A stretch of 64,000 nt of DNA from Xanthomonas sp. AM6 (GCF_025665335.1 NZ_CP106869.1:4056501-4120500), one strand, 5' to 3'. Shown: positions 18,619 through 28,572, numbered from the stretch's first letter. Numbers and translations: made by a program. The notes: generated from the letters alone by a model not told the origin.

Positions 18619-19172
18619 GACGGGAAGATCGGCAGGCGCTCGGCGGGAATCTCCTCCAGGAACGGCGCCGCGCTGTCCTTGGGCGACAGCAACGGCGCCT
18701 GGATCGGCCAGTCGATGGCGATGGCAGCGTCGTTCCAACGGATGCAGGCGTCCGCTTCCTGCACGTAAACGTCCGTGCACAGGTAGTTGAACACTACCTG
18801 CTCGGACAGCGCCACAAAGCCATGCGCGAAGCCTTCCGGAATCCAGAGCTGGCGCTTGTTGGCCTCGCTCAGAATCACCGCCTCCCAGCGGCCGAAATGC
18901 GGCGACCCGCGGCGTATGTCGACGATCACGTCGTAGACCTCTCCCCTCAGCACCGTCACCAGCTTGCCTTGGGGCCGCGGCCACTGGTAGTGCAGCCCGC
19001 GCAGCACGCCGTGGGTCGAGGTGGATACATTGCTCTGCACGAACCGCGTTGGCAACCCGCTGCCGCCAAACCGCTCCGCGTTCCACGCTTCGAAGAACTC
19101 GCCGCGGGCGTCGCCGAACACCTTCGGTTCGATCACGATGCCCCCTGGCAGCGCGGTGTGCACCAACTTCAT
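18615..19172 (-). CDS. rmlC: dTDP-4-dehydrorhamnose 3,5-epimerase
   Basis: This cupin-fold epimerase has 185 residues. [37 protein letters not shown] (catalytic His), [20 protein letters not shown], and [20 protein letters not shown] are the standard RmlC landmarks. The ATG at 19172 overlaps the rmlA stop by ATGA. It is the third step of dTDP-L-rhamnose synthesis. No unusual features. Confidence 0.95.
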   Translation of the reverse strand: MKLVHTALPGGIVIEPKVFGDARGEFFEAWNAERFGGSGLPTRFVQSNVSTSTHGVLRGLHYQWPRPQGKLVTVLRGEVYDVIVDIRRGSPHFGRWEAVILSEANKRQLWIPEGFAHGFVALSEQVVFNYLCTDVYVQEADACIRWNDAAIAIDWPIQAPLLSPKDSAAPFLEEIPAERLPIFPS

Positions 19173-20056
19173 GGCACGCGCCCCCGCTTGATCAGGTCGA
19201 GCAGGTAGTGGCCGTAATGGCTCTTGGAAAGAGGCACCGCCAAGCGCTCCAGCTGTTGTTCGTCGATCCAGCGCTGGCCATAGGCGATCTCTTCCGGACA
19301 GCAGACCTGCAGGCCCTGCCGCGCCTGGATGGTCTCGATGAAGTTGGAAGCCTCGTGCAGCGATTGATGCGTCCCCGTATCCAGCCAGGCATAGCCGCGG
19401 CCGAGCGGCTGCAGTTGCAGTGATCCTTCCTGCAGGTAGCGGCGATTGAGATCGGTGATCTCCAGTTCCCCGCGCGCCGAAGGGCGCAACTCCGCAGCGA
19501 ACTCGGCGGCACGCCCATCGTAGAAATACAGGCCAGTGACCGCATAGTTGGAGCGGGGTGCCGCCGGCTTCTCTTCGATGTTGACGACCCGCCCATCAGC
19601 GTCGAACTCCGCGACGCCGTAACGCTCGGGATCGCTCACCCAGTAGCCGAACACCGTCGCGCCGACGGTGTGCGCGCTGGCGCGCCTGAGCAGGCCGGTC
19701 AAGCCATGCCCGTAGAAGATGTTGTCGCCCAGCACCAGGCAGCTGGGCTGTCCGGCAACGAAATCGCGGCCGATGAGGTACGCCTGCGCCAGCCCGTCGG
19801 GACTCGGCTGCACGGCGTACTGGATGTCCATGCCCCATTGCGACCCGTCTCCCAGCAGCGCCTGGAACAGCGCCTGCTCATGCGGGGTATTGATGATCAG
19901 CACTTCGCGGATGCCCGACAGCATCAGCACGCTCAGCGGGTAGTAGATCATCGGCTTGTCGTAGACCGGCAGCAGCTGCTTGCTGACGCCCTTGGTCAGC
20001 GGATAGAGCCGTGTACCGGAGCCGCCGGCCAAGATGATGCCTTTGCGTTGCGTCAT
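19169..20056 (-). CDS. rmlA: Glucose-1-phosphate thymidylyltransferase
   Basis: This enzyme of 295 residues makes dTDP-glucose from dTTP and glucose-1-P, the latter supplied by XanA. The nucleotide loop [17 protein letters not shown], the [20 protein letters not shown] segment, [19 protein letters not shown] and the sugar site [20 protein letters not shown] are complete. The enzyme is feedback-inhibited by dTDP-L-rhamnose in studied species. It lies 57 bases after rmlB. Confidence 0.95.
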   Translation of the reverse strand: MTQRKGIILAGGSGTRLYPLTKGVSKQLLPVYDKPMIYYPLSVLMLSGIREVLIINTPHEQALFQALLGDGSQWGMDIQYAVQPSPDGLAQAYLIGRDFVAGQPSCLVLGDNIFYGHGLTGLLRRASAHTVGATVFGYWVSDPERYGVAEFDADGRVVNIEEKPAAPRSNYAVTGLYFYDGRAAEFAAELRPSARGELEITDLNRRYLQEGSLQLQPLGRGYAWLDTGTHQSLHEASNFIETIQARQGLQVCCPEEIAYGQRWIDEQQLERLAVPLSKSHYGHYLLDLIKRGRVP

Positions 20057-20113
20057 GTTCTTACCTGGGGGAGCGACCGCGCAGGATGCGCAGCTGCGGG
20101 TACGGATTCAGGG

Positions 20114-21169
20114 TCACGCTGCGGTACCGATGCGCTCGAGCCGGTAGCTGCCGTCGAGCACGCTTCGCACCCATTCCTGGTGGGTGAGGTACCAGTCCAC
20201 CGTTTTGGCGATGCCCTGCTCGAACGTGTGTTTCGGCTCCCAGCCCAACTCGTTCTTGAGCTTGGACGCATCGATAGCATAACGGCGGTCGTGGCCGGGG
20301 CGATCGGCCACGTAGCTGATCTGGCAGGCACGCGGCCGGCCGTCTTCGCGCGGGCGCCGCGCGTCGAGCAGTACGCAGATCGCCTGCACCACTTCGATGT
20401 TCTGGCGCTCGGAGTTCCCGCCCACGTTGTAGGTCTGGCCCACGGCGCCCTTGTCCAGCACCGTACGGATCGCCTCGCAGTGGTCGCTTACGAACAGCCA
20501 GTCGCGCACCTGCTTGCCGTCGCCATAGACCGGCAACGAATCGCCGGCCAACGCCCTGGCTATCACCAGCGGGATGAGTTTCTCGGGGAAATGGTATGGG
20601 CCGTAGTTGTTCGAGCAGTTGGTGGTCAACACCGGCAACCCGTAGGTGTGGTGGAACGCACGCACCAGATGGTCGGAGGCCGCCTTGGAGGCCGAATACG
20701 GCGAGTTCGGCGCATAGGGCGTCGATTCGGTGAACTTGCCGGTCGCGCCGAGCGAGCCGTACACCTCGTCGGTAGAGATGTGCAGAAAACGGAAGGCCTC
20801 GCTGCGCTCGGGTGCCAAGGCCTTCCAGTAGTCGCGCACCTCTTCCAGCAGGGCCAGCGTGCCGACGACGTTGGTCTGGACGAACGCGCCTGGCCCGTCG
20901 ATCGAGCGGTCCACATGGCTTTCGGCAGCGAAGTTCACGACCGCGTCCGGCGCATGCTCCCGCAATATCCGCCGCACCAGGCCGCGGTCGCCGATGTCGC
21001 CATGGACGAAGACATGGTCCGGGTTGCCGGCCAGGGAGGACAGCGTGTTCAGGTTTCCCGCATAGGTCAGGGCATCGAGATTGACCACGCGGATGCCGAG
21101 TGCGACCGCCTCCAGGACAAAATTGCCGCCAATGAACCCTGCCCCACCGGTGACGAGCCAAGTCGGCAC
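20114..21169 (-). CDS. rmlB: dTDP-glucose 4,6-dehydratase
   Basis: This extended SDR enzyme of 351 residues heads the rmlBACD operon. It shows the NAD motif TGGAGFIGGNF, the catalytic STDEVYGSLG with Asp/Glu pair, YSASKAASDHLVRAF (YxxxK) and NNYGPYHFPEKLIPLVIARA. Its product, dTDP-4-keto-6-deoxyglucose, is the branch point for 6-deoxysugars; only the L-rhamnose branch is present in this window. It is divergent from etfB, with about 220 bases between them that must hold both promoters. Confidence 0.95.
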   Translation of the reverse strand: MPTWLVTGGAGFIGGNFVLEAVALGIRVVNLDALTYAGNLNTLSSLAGNPDHVFVHGDIGDRGLVRRILREHAPDAVVNFAAESHVDRSIDGPGAFVQTNVVGTLALLEEVRDYWKALAPERSEAFRFLHISTDEVYGSLGATGKFTESTPYAPNSPYSASKAASDHLVRAFHHTYGLPVLTTNCSNNYGPYHFPEKLIPLVIARALAGDSLPVYGDGKQVRDWLFVSDHCEAIRTVLDKGAVGQTYNVGGNSERQNIEVVQAICVLLDARRPREDGRPRACQISYVADRPGHDRRYAIDASKLKNELGWEPKHTFEQGIAKTVDWYLTHQEWVRSVLDGSYRLERIGTAA

Positions 21170-21389
21170 GTTATCTCTCCTGTTCGTGCGGCGCCCGACT
21201 GCGCCGAATCCAAGCCCCCAAGGATAGCGATTTTGGCCGCAACGGCGGGATCGGCACTGAACGGCAGGACTCGGCAGCCAAGTTCCGTACGCAATCGCAT
21301 GGAATCGTGCCAGCGGCTAGAATTACCCCCTCCCCCGTGCCGGCCGCCGCGGCCGGGCCTTCCCGCATTGCTGAAGGATCTCGTACAAG

Positions 21390-22136
21390 ATGAAAATCCT
21401 CGTCGCCTACAAGCGCGTGGTGGACTACAACGTCCGCATCCAGGTCAAGCCGGATGGCTCCGGCGTCGTGACCGAGGGCGTCAAGCTTTCCCCCAATCCG
21501 TTCGACGAAATCGCCCTGGAAGAGGCGCTGCGCCTGCGCGACGCCGGCATCGCCAGCGAGGTCGTGGTGGTTACCCTGGCCCCGGCCGATGCCGCCGCGC
21601 ACCTGCGCAACGGCCTGGCGATGGGTGCCAACCGCGCCATCCACGTGGTCACCGACGCCGCGATCCAGCCGCTGACCGCCGCCCGCACGCTGCTCAAGCT
21701 GGTCGAGCAGGAACAGCCGGACCTGGTGATCCTGGGCAAGCAGGCGATCGACGACGACGCCAACCAGACCGGGCAGATGCTGGCCACGCTGTGGGGCCGC
21801 CCACAGGCGACCTTCGCCGGCAAGCTGGTCGTCGCCGACGGCAAGGCCACCGTGACCCGCGAGGTCGATGCCGGCCTGGAAACGCTGGAAGTGGACCTGC
21901 CGGCCGTGGTCACCACCGATCTGCGCCTGAACGAGCCGCGCTTCATCAAACTGCCGGACATCATGAAGGCCAAGAGCAAGCCGCTGCAGACCCTGGCGTT
22001 CGCCGACCTGGGCGTGGAATCCAACGACAGCCTGACCACCACCCACTACGCCCCGCCGCCCAAGCGCAGCCGCGGCGTGATGGTCAAGGACGCCGCCGAA
22101 CTGGTGGCCGCACTCAAGCAGAAGGGGTTGCTGTAA
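21390..22136 (+). CDS. etfB: Electron transfer flavoprotein beta subunit
   Basis: This beta subunit of 248 residues carries AMP in the ETF heterodimer, which collects electrons from acyl-CoA dehydrogenases. The start MKILVAYKRVVDYNVRIQVK, SPNPFDEIALEEALRLRDAG, AMGANRAIHV and GKQAIDDDANQTGQMLATLW are typical; the Leu/Arg recognition loop lies in VTREVDAGLETLEVDLPAVV. Its stop overlaps the etfA start by one base (TAATG). A TAGAAT at 21318-21323 could be the -10 element, though no good -35 precedes it. Confidence 0.95.
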   Translation: MKILVAYKRVVDYNVRIQVKPDGSGVVTEGVKLSPNPFDEIALEEALRLRDAGIASEVVVVTLAPADAAAHLRNGLAMGANRAIHVVTDAAIQPLTAARTLLKLVEQEQPDLVILGKQAIDDDANQTGQMLATLWGRPQATFAGKLVVADGKATVTREVDAGLETLEVDLPAVVTTDLRLNEPRFIKLPDIMKAKSKPLQTLAFADLGVESNDSLTTTHYAPPPKRSRGVMVKDAAELVAALKQKGLL

Positions 22137-23077
22137 TGGCCAAGATCCTCGTCGTCGCCGAACACCTGAACGGCCAGCTCAACGCGGCCACCGCCAAGAC
22201 CGTCAGCGCCGCGCAGGCGCTGTCGCCGGAAGCCATCGACATCGTGGTGCTGGCGGCCGATCCTGGCGCCGTCGCCGCCCAGGCCGCGCAGATCGCCGGC
22301 GTGAACCGTGTGCTCACCGTCGCCGATCCGGCCAACGAACACGCCATCGCGCAGGTGCTGGGGCCGCAGATCGCGCAGTTGGCGCAGGGCTACAGCCACG
22401 TGTTCGGCCCCTCCACCACCTTCGGCAAGGACCTGATGCCGGTGGTCGCCGCGCTGCTTGGCGTCAACCAGATCTCCGACCTGATGGCGGTGGATGGCGA
22501 CTACGCGTTCAAGCGCCCGATCTACGCGGGCAACGCGATCATCAGCGTGCAGGCGCCCGCCGACCAGACCGTCGTCGCCACCGTGCGCAGCGCCTCGTGG
22601 CCGGAAGCGGCCAAGGGCGGCAGCGCCGCGATCGAGGCGGCCAGCGTCAGCGCAACGCTGCCCACCCATACCCGCTTCGTCGGCCTGGCCGCGGGCAAGT
22701 CCGACCGCCCCGACCTGCAGAGCGCCAAGCGCGTGGTCTCCGGCGGCCGCGGCGTGGGCTCGGCGGACAACTTCAAGCACATCTACAGCCTGGCCGACAA
22801 GCTCGGCGCCGCGGTGGGCGCCTCGCGCGCGGCGGTGGATGCCGGCTACGTGCCCAATGAGCTGCAGGTCGGCCAGACCGGCAAGATCATCGCCCCGGAC
22901 CTGTACCTGGCCATCGGCATCTCCGGCGCGATCCAGCATCTGACCGGGATCAAGGACGCCGGCACCATCGTGGCGATCAACAAGGACCCGGAATCGCCGA
23001 TCTTCGAGATCGCGGATATCGGGTTGGTGGGTGATCTGTTCGCGCTGCTGCCGGAACTCGAACGCCAATTGGGCTAA
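22136..23077 (+). CDS. etfA: Electron transfer flavoprotein alpha subunit
   Basis: This alpha subunit of 313 residues binds FAD with its C-terminal half. [57 protein letters not shown] and [17 protein letters not shown] are the conserved flavin-binding segments. In Xanthomonas, etfA is a conserved border of the LPS cluster, and that holds here: the next gene downstream, on the same strand after 79 bases, is the first LPS-type gene. No strong terminator separates them, so read-through is possible. Confidence 0.95.
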   Translation: MAKILVVAEHLNGQLNAATAKTVSAAQALSPEAIDIVVLAADPGAVAAQAAQIAGVNRVLTVADPANEHAIAQVLGPQIAQLAQGYSHVFGPSTTFGKDLMPVVAALLGVNQISDLMAVDGDYAFKRPIYAGNAIISVQAPADQTVVATVRSASWPEAAKGGSAAIEAASVSATLPTHTRFVGLAAGKSDRPDLQSAKRVVSGGRGVGSADNFKHIYSLADKLGAAVGASRAAVDAGYVPNELQVGQTGKIIAPDLYLAIGISGAIQHLTGIKDAGTIVAINKDPESPIFEIADIGLVGDLFALLPELERQLG

Positions 23078-23156
23078 TCGCTGCGGGTGCGGTATCTTCG
23101 TCGGCTGGCAGCAGCGGACGCGTTCATGCACGAAAAGCTATTCACCGGACGATGCC

Positions 23157-23861
23157 ATGACTGAGGAAGTCATTGGCAGTGGCATGCTCGCGCGTTCCTT
23201 CGATGCCGAGCGCCTGCGCGACCTCGATGCCAGGATATTCGCCTCGGGCGTCTCCAATTCTTCGGAGACCCGGGGCGAAGCCTTCCTGCGCGAAGAGCAA
23301 CTGTTGAAGCAGCACTTGGCCAGCACGGGCTGCCGCTTCGTCTATTTCAGCACCTGCAGCGTTTCAGATCCGGACCGTGCGACCAGCGACTACGTCCTGC
23401 ACAAGCTGCGGATGGAGGATCTTGTGCGCGAACGCTTGCCGCATCTCATCCTCCGTCTGCCCCAAGTCGTTGGGCACACGTCCAACCCGCATACCCTCAC
23501 CAATTTCCTGGCTCGCAACCTCGTGAGCGGCGCGCCGTTCCAGGTGTGGACCCATGCACTGCGCTGCCTGGTCGACGTGGACCACGTCGCCGCGATCACG
23601 ATGGAACTGCTCAAGGAACAGGGCGCGCCTTCGCAAACGCTGGAGATCGCACCGCCGGAGACGATCAGCATGCGCGATCTCGTCCCCGCCATGGAAGAAG
23701 CGCTGGGCCGGAAGGCCGTGTGCACGTTCATCGAGCGCGGCGGCGGCGCGGTGCCCGATTCCAGCGTCATGCAAGCGTATTCGGAAAAAATTGGAATAGA
23801 CGTCTCGCCAGGCTACGCCCGCCGGGTGATCAGGAAATACTATGTCGACCGCCACCCCTGA
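23157..23861 (+). CDS. Atypical SDR/NAD-epimerase-like protein of the LPS cluster
   Basis: This protein of 234 residues is related to extended SDR sugar epimerases but trimmed at the front. Its start MTEEVIGSGMLARSFDAERL has only a GSGMLA remnant in place of the usual TGxxGxxG. It keeps a Ser-rich FASGVSNSSETRGEAFLREE, YFSTCSVSDPD, the YVLHKLRMEDLV YxxxK pair and ILRLPQVVGHTSNPHTLTNF. It overlaps the next gene (a GtrB-like transferase) by 20 bases, so it probably acts on the same sugar, either as nucleotide sugar or already lipid-linked. The reaction cannot be assigned. Base composition is visibly lower in G+C than etfA. An upstream in-frame extension exists but has no family similarity. Confidence 0.75.
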   Translation: MTEEVIGSGMLARSFDAERLRDLDARIFASGVSNSSETRGEAFLREEQLLKQHLASTGCRFVYFSTCSVSDPDRATSDYVLHKLRMEDLVRERLPHLILRLPQVVGHTSNPHTLTNFLARNLVSGAPFQVWTHALRCLVDVDHVAAITMELLKEQGAPSQTLEIAPPETISMRDLVPAMEEALGRKAVCTFIERGGGAVPDSSVMQAYSEKIGIDVSPGYARRVIRKYYVDRHP

Positions 23862-24798
23862 ACTTTCGATCGTAATACCCGTGTACCGGAGTGCTACGAT
23901 CCTGCCCGTTCTGGCCGACAGGATCGAACAGGCCCTGGGTACGGCATTCCATGACAACTTCGAAGTCATCCTGGTGAATGACTGCAGCCCGGACGATTCG
24001 TGGGAGGTGCTGCTACGGCTGGCCGCCGACCGTCCTTGGTGGAAAGTGGTCAATCTGCGCAAGAATGCCGGCCAGCACAACGCCATCCTGGTGGGCTTGC
24101 GCCTCTCCAGCGGCCGGCGCGTCGTCACCATGGACGACGATCTGCAGCATTCGCCGGAAGACATTCCCCTACTGCTAGGCGCGCTGAACCAAAAGGTGGA
24201 CGTCTGCTACGCCAAGTTCCGCAGCAAACAACACCCGCTGTGGAAACGCGCGGGCAGTGCATTCAACGACGCTGTTGCAAACCGGCTGCTAGGCAAGCCC
24301 CCCGGCCTGTACCTATCCCCGTTCAAGGCGATGGTGGGCGGCATCCGCGACGAAGTCATCAAGTTCACCGGGCCGCATGTCTACCTGGACGGACTCATCC
24401 TGTCGGCGACCAATCGGCTGACCACCATCACGCTGGACCATCATCAGCGGGCCGATGGCCAATCGGGCTACAGCTTGCGAAAATCGATATCGCTATGGCT
24501 GAAGATGGCGACCAGCTTCTCGCTTCTGCCGCTGCGGCTCGCCTCGATGTCGGGGCTCATGTTCGCCGCGCTGGGATTCCTCCTGGCGCTGGCGTTCGTG
24601 ATTCAGCGCTTCACCCTGAACGCCATGCCCGTGGGCTGGTCGTCTTTGATCGTATCGGCGCTGATCATGGGGGGAATCCAACTGATGGCGCTGGGGATCA
24701 TCGGCGAGTACTTGGGCCGAGTACTTCTCCATGTCAATGGAAATCCGCAGGCGGTGGTGGAATCCACGCGCAACTTCGACCAGCGAAAATCATCGTGA
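23842..24798 (+). CDS. GtrB-like polyprenyl-phosphate glycosyltransferase (GT2)
   Basis: This membrane glycosyltransferase of 318 residues has a cytoplasmic GT-A domain (ELSIVIPVYRSATILPVLAD, VNDCSPDDSWEVL, and the metal site VVTMDDDLQHSPEDIPLLLG) and two C-terminal membrane helices (about 235-300). This is the DPM1/GtrB layout, which loads a sugar from a nucleotide donor onto undecaprenyl phosphate. It is flanked by the SDR-like gene and GtrA with 20-base and 4-base (GTGA) overlaps. I infer it makes the lipid-linked donor for a periplasmic side-branch transferase. The sugar is not known. Confidence 0.88.
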   Translation: MSTATPELSIVIPVYRSATILPVLADRIEQALGTAFHDNFEVILVNDCSPDDSWEVLLRLAADRPWWKVVNLRKNAGQHNAILVGLRLSSGRRVVTMDDDLQHSPEDIPLLLGALNQKVDVCYAKFRSKQHPLWKRAGSAFNDAVANRLLGKPPGLYLSPFKAMVGGIRDEVIKFTGPHVYLDGLILSATNRLTTITLDHHQRADGQSGYSLRKSISLWLKMATSFSLLPLRLASMSGLMFAALGFLLALAFVIQRFTLNAMPVGWSSLIVSALIMGGIQLMALGIIGEYLGRVLLHVNGNPQAVVESTRNFDQRKSS

Positions 24799-25217
24799 AC
24801 GCTCCGCAGCCAATGAAAGAAAGAAACGCTCGCATCCGCCAGTTCGTCGTTTACGCACTATGCGGTGGAACCGGCGTGTGCAGCGACCTGGCCATCTACG
24901 CCGCGCTGGTCGCCTTCGGAGTGAACTACCAATTGGCGAACGCGGCGGGCTACGCCGTGGGCACGCTGGTAAGCTTCGCGCTGAACCGGCATTTCACCTT
25001 CCAATCCTACGACCGGACATTGCTCAGGCTTGCGCTGTTTTTTGGCACGGCGCTGATAGGCTATCTGGTCTCCACGCTGTTGCTCTGGGTCATGGTTTCC
25101 AGGCTGGACATGAACGTATTCCTGGCAAAGCTGGCCACACTGGCGGTTGTCCTGGTCATCCAGTTCTCGCTCAACCGCGCTGTGACTTTTCGCCCGACTA
25201 CGGACATTGCTCGATGA
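24795..25217 (+). CDS. GtrA-family membrane protein
   Basis: This protein of 140 residues has four membrane helices: RQFVVYALCGGTGVCSDLAI, LANAAGYAVGTLVSFALNRH, LALFFGTALIGYLVSTLLLW and LATLAVVLVIQFSLNRAVTF. The F-x-L-N-R-x-(F/V)-T-F pattern occurs in both halves, as is usual for GtrA proteins, thought to flip polyprenyl-phosphate-linked sugars. It starts with GTG overlapping the gtrB-like stop and ends overlapping the FAD oxidoreductase start by ATGA. It is therefore the expected partner of the preceding transferase. Confidence 0.86.
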   Translation: MNAPQPMKERNARIRQFVVYALCGGTGVCSDLAIYAALVAFGVNYQLANAAGYAVGTLVSFALNRHFTFQSYDRTLLRLALFFGTALIGYLVSTLLLWVMVSRLDMNVFLAKLATLAVVLVIQFSLNRAVTFRPTTDIAR

Positions 25218-26545
25218 ACCCTATGCAGCGCTATCACACCGCCGTGGTCGGCGGCGGATTCTCCGGACTGGCCAGCGCGTACGCCCTCGCGCGCGCAGGC
25301 AAATCGGTGATCGTATTGGAACGTGACGCGGAGCTGGGCGGACTGGCCGGCGGCTTCACCGTGGGCAACGAGGTGCTGGAGAAGTTCTACCACCACTGGT
25401 TCAACAACGATCGCGAAATATTCCAGCTGATAGACGAGTTGGGAGCCCGCGACAACGTATTGCTGCGTCCGACGCGCACCGGCATGTACTATGCGCGGCA
25501 GTTTTTCCGCCTCAGCACGCCCCTGGATCTGTTGCGCTTCAAAGCGCTGCCGTTCTTCGACAGGGTGCGGCTGGGAATAGCGGTGTTGCGCGCGCGCAGG
25601 ATCAAGGACTGGCGCCAGTTGGAAGGCCTTAGCGCCAAGGAATGGCTGATCGATCTTTGCGGACAGCGGGCCTACGACGTGGTATGGGATCCGTTGCTGG
25701 TGGGCAAGTTCGGCGCGGTGGCGGACGACATCTCGGCCGTGTGGTTCTGGAAGAAACTGGTGCTGCGCGGCGGCAGCAGAAGCAGCGCGGGAGACGAGGT
25801 GCTGGCGTACTACCGCGGCGGTTTCGCCGCGCTGGCGAACAAACTGGCGGACGAGATCAGGGAGCTCGGCGGCGAGATCAGGGTCCGCTGCAAGGTCACC
25901 TCGGTCGTTGCGGAGGGCACCACGGCAACCCACCTGCAGGCGGGCGACGAGCAGATCGCGGCGGACAACTTTGTCTTGTCTACGCCTTTTCCCATTTCCG
26001 CCGACCTGCTCGAAGGGATGGTTCCGCCGGACTATGTGCGATCCCTTCGGCGCATACGCTATCTTTCCAACGTCTGCATGGTGCTGTCTTTGGATCGCAG
26101 CCTATCGGAGACGTACTGGCTGAACGTCAACGACCCGGGCTTTCCCTATGTCGGCGTGATTGAGCACACCAACTTCGAACCGCCGAGCTCCTATGGCGGC
26201 CGTCATATCGTATACCTGTCGAAATATCTCCCGCCCGAACACCCGATGTATACGATGAGCGACGACGAACTCGTCGAATTTTCGATACCGCATCTGCAGA
26301 AGATGTTCCCGGCGTTTTCGCGCAGCTGGATCAAGGACGTGCACGTATGGCGCGCCGACTACGCGCAGCCGATCGCGGAGAAGCACTATTCCAAACTCGT
26401 CCCGGGACGGGCCACGCCGCTTGAGAACGTATTCGTGACCAGCATGGCGCAGGTCTATCCAGAAGATCGTGGAACCAATTACGCCGTGCGCGAGGGCAAG
26501 GGCCTTGCCGCCGAGATCCTTTCCAAGGCAAAGCCTGGCGCGTGA
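25214..26545 (+). CDS. FAD-dependent oxidoreductase of the amine-oxidase/PPOX-like fold
   Basis: This flavoprotein of 443 residues has the dinucleotide motif VVGGGFSGLASAYALARAGK at residues 11-30, the follow-up VLERDAELGGLAGGFTVG, and a C-terminal FAD contact around QVYPEDRGTNYAVREGKGLA. EKFYHHWFNNDREIFQLIDE is characteristic of a subgroup found in polysaccharide clusters. It resembles UDP-galactopyranose mutase only in the flavin motif; the FHT-type active-site motif of that enzyme is absent. Overlapping GtrA on one side and the membrane transferase on the other, it most likely modifies the sugar handled by this cassette. The reaction is unknown. Confidence 0.8.
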   Translation: MNPMQRYHTAVVGGGFSGLASAYALARAGKSVIVLERDAELGGLAGGFTVGNEVLEKFYHHWFNNDREIFQLIDELGARDNVLLRPTRTGMYYARQFFRLSTPLDLLRFKALPFFDRVRLGIAVLRARRIKDWRQLEGLSAKEWLIDLCGQRAYDVVWDPLLVGKFGAVADDISAVWFWKKLVLRGGSRSSAGDEVLAYYRGGFAALANKLADEIRELGGEIRVRCKVTSVVAEGTTATHLQAGDEQIAADNFVLSTPFPISADLLEGMVPPDYVRSLRRIRYLSNVCMVLSLDRSLSETYWLNVNDPGFPYVGVIEHTNFEPPSSYGGRHIVYLSKYLPPEHPMYTMSDDELVEFSIPHLQKMFPAFSRSWIKDVHVWRADYAQPIAEKHYSKLVPGRATPLENVFVTSMAQVYPEDRGTNYAVREGKGLAAEILSKAKPGA

Positions 26546-28572
26546 ATACCGAACACATCACGGAAGGCACCGACGACCTCCAGCGCGCGGTGTCGCCGGG
26601 CCAGCGCCGCATGCGCGTGGCCGCAGCGTATGGCATCACCGCGCTGATACTGATCGCAGCGCTGTACAACCTCCTCTGCGCCTTTCCAGCGACCAGGGTC
26701 GGCGACGGAGCGGAGTACTACGTGATGGAGCGCGCCGTCCTGCTGAGCCATAGGCCCTACGCGGACGAAGCTGCATGGCGAGCCTACGAAAAGCTGCACG
26801 CGACCGAACAGATCGCCGATCTGCTTCCGGCTGCCAGGCTGAAGAAGGTCTATGAGCAGCTGACGCTGGGACCAGGGACCGATTTCAACCATTTCTGGTT
26901 TTACCCAGCGGCCGCGGCCGGCGCCGGCTGGGTAGCCAGCCAGATCGGCATGCAGGCCGGCAGCCATGCGCACTTCATGCTCCTGCATGCGGTGCTGATC
27001 GCCGGCTTGCTGCTCCTTTGTTTCCGGCTGCATGGTTTCAAGGGAGCGCTGGCCGCGCTACTGATCATCGCCCTGTCTCCCACGCTGTGGTTCACCAACA
27101 AGGTTCACACCGAACTCTTCACCATCGTTTTCAGCACTGCGGCGGTTGCGTACGCGCTCAGGAGAGCGTGGGCCTGGGCCGGGCTGGCACTCGCGATCGC
27201 CGCTACCCAGAACATCAGCTTCGCGATTCCGGCACTCTACGCCTGCGCGGCCGCGCTGGTTCAGATGCGCGATCCGAATCGAGGCGGCATCGGTGCTCCG
27301 GTTTCGGCAGTGGTGCTTTCGCTGGCGGCATTGGTCGCCGCACTCCACCCCGCCTACTACTTCTTTCGTTACGGCGGACTTTCGCCTCAGCTTTTCCTCA
27401 GGGGCGCAGACACCACGGCGTTGAATCCGCTCTCGTCGATTCAGTACCTCCTGGACCCGGATATCGGTCTGCTTCCGAACTGGCTGCTCGGAGCGCTGCT
27501 TGTCGTCGCCGCGTGCTTCGGCTTGGCCAGGCGAAAAGATCTTCTGGCGCGCGGGTCTTTGCTCGCCTTCTTCGCCGTGTATATCGCAGCGGCGATGGCA
27601 GCCCAAGCCGCGACCGTGAACATCAATTCCGGCGCCACGCCCGGGCCGGCCCGCTATGGGCTCTGGTATCTGTGCCTGTTCTATCCATGCTTTCTTATCG
27701 CAGCACGGTACTTGGATTTTCGTGGGCGGCGCGCCTGGCTGGCCTGGCTGTTAGGCAGCCTGGCGCTGTTCATGGGCGTGACGGCGGTACGCGACTACTG
27801 GCCCACGAAGAAAGAGTCGTATGTCACCCCGAGTTCCGCCGCCGTGACCGTATACACCTACGCTCCCTGGGCGTGGGATCCGGCAATCGAAGTCTTCGCT
27901 GAGCGCAACGCCCAGATCGGCGAAATGACCCCGATCAGACCTGCTGTCGTACTAGGGCCGGGTTGCCGGAAGCTGCTCTATCTCCCTGGCCGCGGCGCCA
28001 ACAGCATCGGCGTGTATCCGGCAATAAATTGCGGAGTGGGCACTCACGAAGCGGAACACCTGTTGAAGCGCAAGCTAGGGTCGCTCCCCTCGAAGCCGAC
28101 CTATCTCTCGCTCACGCAGGCGGACCTCGACTCCACGCTCCCAGCCCTGCGCACGGGACAGATCGTCAAGCCCGACCAACTGTCCCGCTATCTGAAAAGC
28201 GGCTGGTCGAACCAGGAGCCGTGGGGTGTCTGGTCGCTCGGCAGCACCTCCATCGTGAAGTTTCGCGTCACGGAAACCATCCGCAACCGCGAGCTCGTAT
28301 TGACCGCAAACGGGTTCTGGGCAGGGAAGCGCCAATCGATGATGGTCAACACACGCATCAATGGGGTCGCCATCCAGCCCCAGTCCTTCTCTGCGACCGC
28401 TCCACAACCGGTGCGCATCGTTGCCAGACTTCCGGAAATCAGCGCCGGCTCGGCGGTCACCGTTGAACTGCAATACGACAGCACAATCTCTCCGGCCGCC
28501 GCAGGGGTGTCAGTGGACGACCGCGAATTGGCGATCGGCTTGACCAACCTGGAGCTTCGCAACGTCCGATGA
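26542..28572 (+). CDS. Polytopic membrane protein, putative GT-C-fold glycosyltransferase
   Basis: This protein of 676 residues starts with GTG overlapping the previous stop (GTGA). About ten or more hydrophobic segments fill residues 30-420, followed by a large soluble C-terminal part of roughly 250 residues ending VSVDDRELAIGLTNLELRNV. After the first helix comes a predicted periplasmic loop with an acidic motif (VGDGAEYYVMERAVLLSHRP), the place where GT-C enzymes keep their catalytic Asp. GT-C enzymes use polyprenyl-phosphate sugars, which fits the GtrB/GtrA pair upstream. I therefore infer that it attaches the side sugar to O-antigen in the periplasm. No closer family was recognised. Confidence 0.7.
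   Translation: MNTEHITEGTDDLQRAVSPGQRRMRVAAAYGITALILIAALYNLLCAFPATRVGDGAEYYVMERAVLLSHRPYADEAAWRAYEKLHATEQIADLLPAARLKKVYEQLTLGPGTDFNHFWFYPAAAAGAGWVASQIGMQAGSHAHFMLLHAVLIAGLLLLCFRLHGFKGALAALLIIALSPTLWFTNKVHTELFTIVFSTAAVAYALRRAWAWAGLALAIAATQNISFAIPALYACAAALVQMRDPNRGGIGAPVSAVVLSLAALVAALHPAYYFFRYGGLSPQLFLRGADTTALNPLSSIQYLLDPDIGLLPNWLLGALLVVAACFGLARRKDLLARGSLLAFFAVYIAAAMAAQAATVNINSGATPGPARYGLWYLCLFYPCFLIAARYLDFRGRRAWLAWLLGSLALFMGVTAVRDYWPTKKESYVTPSSAAVTVYTYAPWAWDPAIEVFAERNAQIGEMTPIRPAVVLGPGCRKLLYLPGRGANSIGVYPAINCGVGTHEAEHLLKRKLGSLPSKPTYLSLTQADLDSTLPALRTGQIVKPDQLSRYLKSGWSNQEPWGVWSLGSTSIVKFRVTETIRNRELVLTANGFWAGKRQSMMVNTRINGVAIQPQSFSATAPQPVRIVARLPEISAGSAVTVELQYDSTISPAAAGVSVDDRELAIGLTNLELRNVR

Noticed and set aside
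19670-23077. Plus-strand open frame of about 1135 codons across rmlA, rmlB and etfBA
   Set aside because: It is antisense to rmlA/rmlB and reaches the etfA frame by chance. Only 22136-23077 is a gene.
25214-26545. FAD protein considered as UDP-galactopyranose mutase
   Set aside because: It shares the flavin-binding start but lacks the mutase active-site FHT-type motif; the match is only to the general amine-oxidase fold.
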